The translations under genes and the position numbers were made by a program. Shown one piece after another: positions 53,702-53,999 of a stretch of 53,999 nucleotides of DNA. The DNA is taken from NCBI RefSeq assembly GCF_019800005.1, contig NZ_JABGCL010000030.1, forward strand, positions 1 to 53,999, given 5' to 3'. This DNA is from Geminicoccus harenae (GTDB lineage: Bacteria > Pseudomonadota > Alphaproteobacteria > Geminicoccales > Geminicoccaceae). Position 1 is the first letter of the stretch. Each line of letters starts with the position of its first letter. The notes beneath the pieces were generated by a model that was not told where the DNA came from, ran no database searches, and saw nothing but the letters and a program-made list of their open reading frames with translations.

Positions 53702-53939
53702 CAATGCCGGCGCCTGCTCCTGCCGCGAGCCAGGACAGCTTCGCTCTGCCCCGAATCCCTGCCGGGCACCGTTCTGCGGCCCCATCCGTGGACTGCATGA
53801 ACGACCACCGTCTGGGGATCGTGCGCGCCTCCAGGTGGTCGCGCGAGGTCACGGGCCGCTGCCACATTCCGGGTGCGTCCAGCCGACCCGACCGGCTGTT
53901 CGACCTGCGGGCCGCTTGAAGTCACTCCCTGGCAGCGGT
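53702..53939. other. Non-coding or decayed sequence at right edge
   Basis: After the ycaQ-type stop there is no frame with host-like protein character, and the only recognisable trace is the transposase remnant just beyond. It may be the decayed body of an element inserted near the window's end. Confidence 0.35.
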
Positions 53940-53991
53940 TGCGCAGGAGGCCACGGTAGCGCACGCGTCGGTACAGGTAGCGACGCTTCAT
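53940..53991 (-). pseudogene. Decayed transposase remnant at the right edge
   Basis: The minus strand reads MKRRYLYRRVRYRGLLRNR and then loses sense. R-V-R-Y-R-G-L-x-[KR]-N is a common tail of IS5/IS1182-type transposases, where it is followed by about 30 more residues in a hydrophobic helix. Here the following codons are not of that type, so a frameshifted or truncated tail is likely. Only about 17 residues support this. Confidence 0.4.
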
Positions 53992-53999
53992 GGTGCCGA

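Overview
The window is GC-rich (about 70%) chromosomal DNA from an alphaproteobacterium. The best lineage marker is a FliX-type flagellar assembly protein, a family known from alphaproteobacteria. The neighbourhood of aconitase next to cytochrome c maturation genes, the many Liv-type and Pot-type transporters and the codon use fit a Rhodospirillales-like bacterium (Geminicoccaceae or relatives), but the genus cannot be fixed from the sequence. I see no rRNA, tRNA or CRISPR array.

Layout. 1-665: 3' end of an IS5-type element that cuts an AT-rich foreign gene. 818-5695: small enzymes and stress genes on the minus strand (tandem NTF2-like pair, VOC protein, SGNH hydrolase, SDR, UspA) plus a small plus-strand lipoprotein. 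5692-10012: GNAT, FkbM methyltransferase, Gfo/Idh/MocA plus enoyl-CoA hydratase pair, divergent MaoC hydratase. 10273-15473: orphan fliX, a large GAF-PAS-PAS-GGDEF-EAL protein, cupin, ClC exchanger, BON protein. 15639-20159: four-gene plus-strand sugar-acid operon (aldo/keto reductase, enolase-superfamily dehydratase, DUF1537 acid-sugar kinase, PdxA-type phosphate dehydrogenase). 20132-21679: cupin, GFA protein and two small paralogous proteins with palindromes.

21872-29189: a seven-gene minus-strand operon (BKACE, Liv-type binding protein, LivH, LivM, LivG, LivF and an unusual third ABC ATPase lacking the signature motif). It faces a divergent GntR regulator across two copies of the same operator. 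29400-34989: a Pot-type ABC importer whose last permease gene overlaps or abuts a GMC oxidoreductase. 35133-41303: a proline-rich membrane-anchored protein, SDR, aldo/keto reductase, MFS exporter, a methyltransferase with a C-terminal frameshift and a membrane protein. 41337-48642: acnA, ccmC, ccmB and ccmA on the minus strand, preceded by a degenerate PaaK-like gene, a probable dead nuclease-family gene and a zf-CHCC protein. 48763-53701: an orphan ABC ATPase, a secreted Cys-containing protein, SRPBCC protein, FGGY kinase and a YcaQ/AlkX glycosylase-family gene. A second transposase remnant sits at the right edge.

The two best-supported candidate systems are the GntR-controlled BKACE/Liv operon (import and cleavage of a beta-keto acid, with a stripped-down extra ATPase) and the acid-sugar operon at 15.6-20.2 kb. 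Neither can be assigned a substrate from sequence alone.
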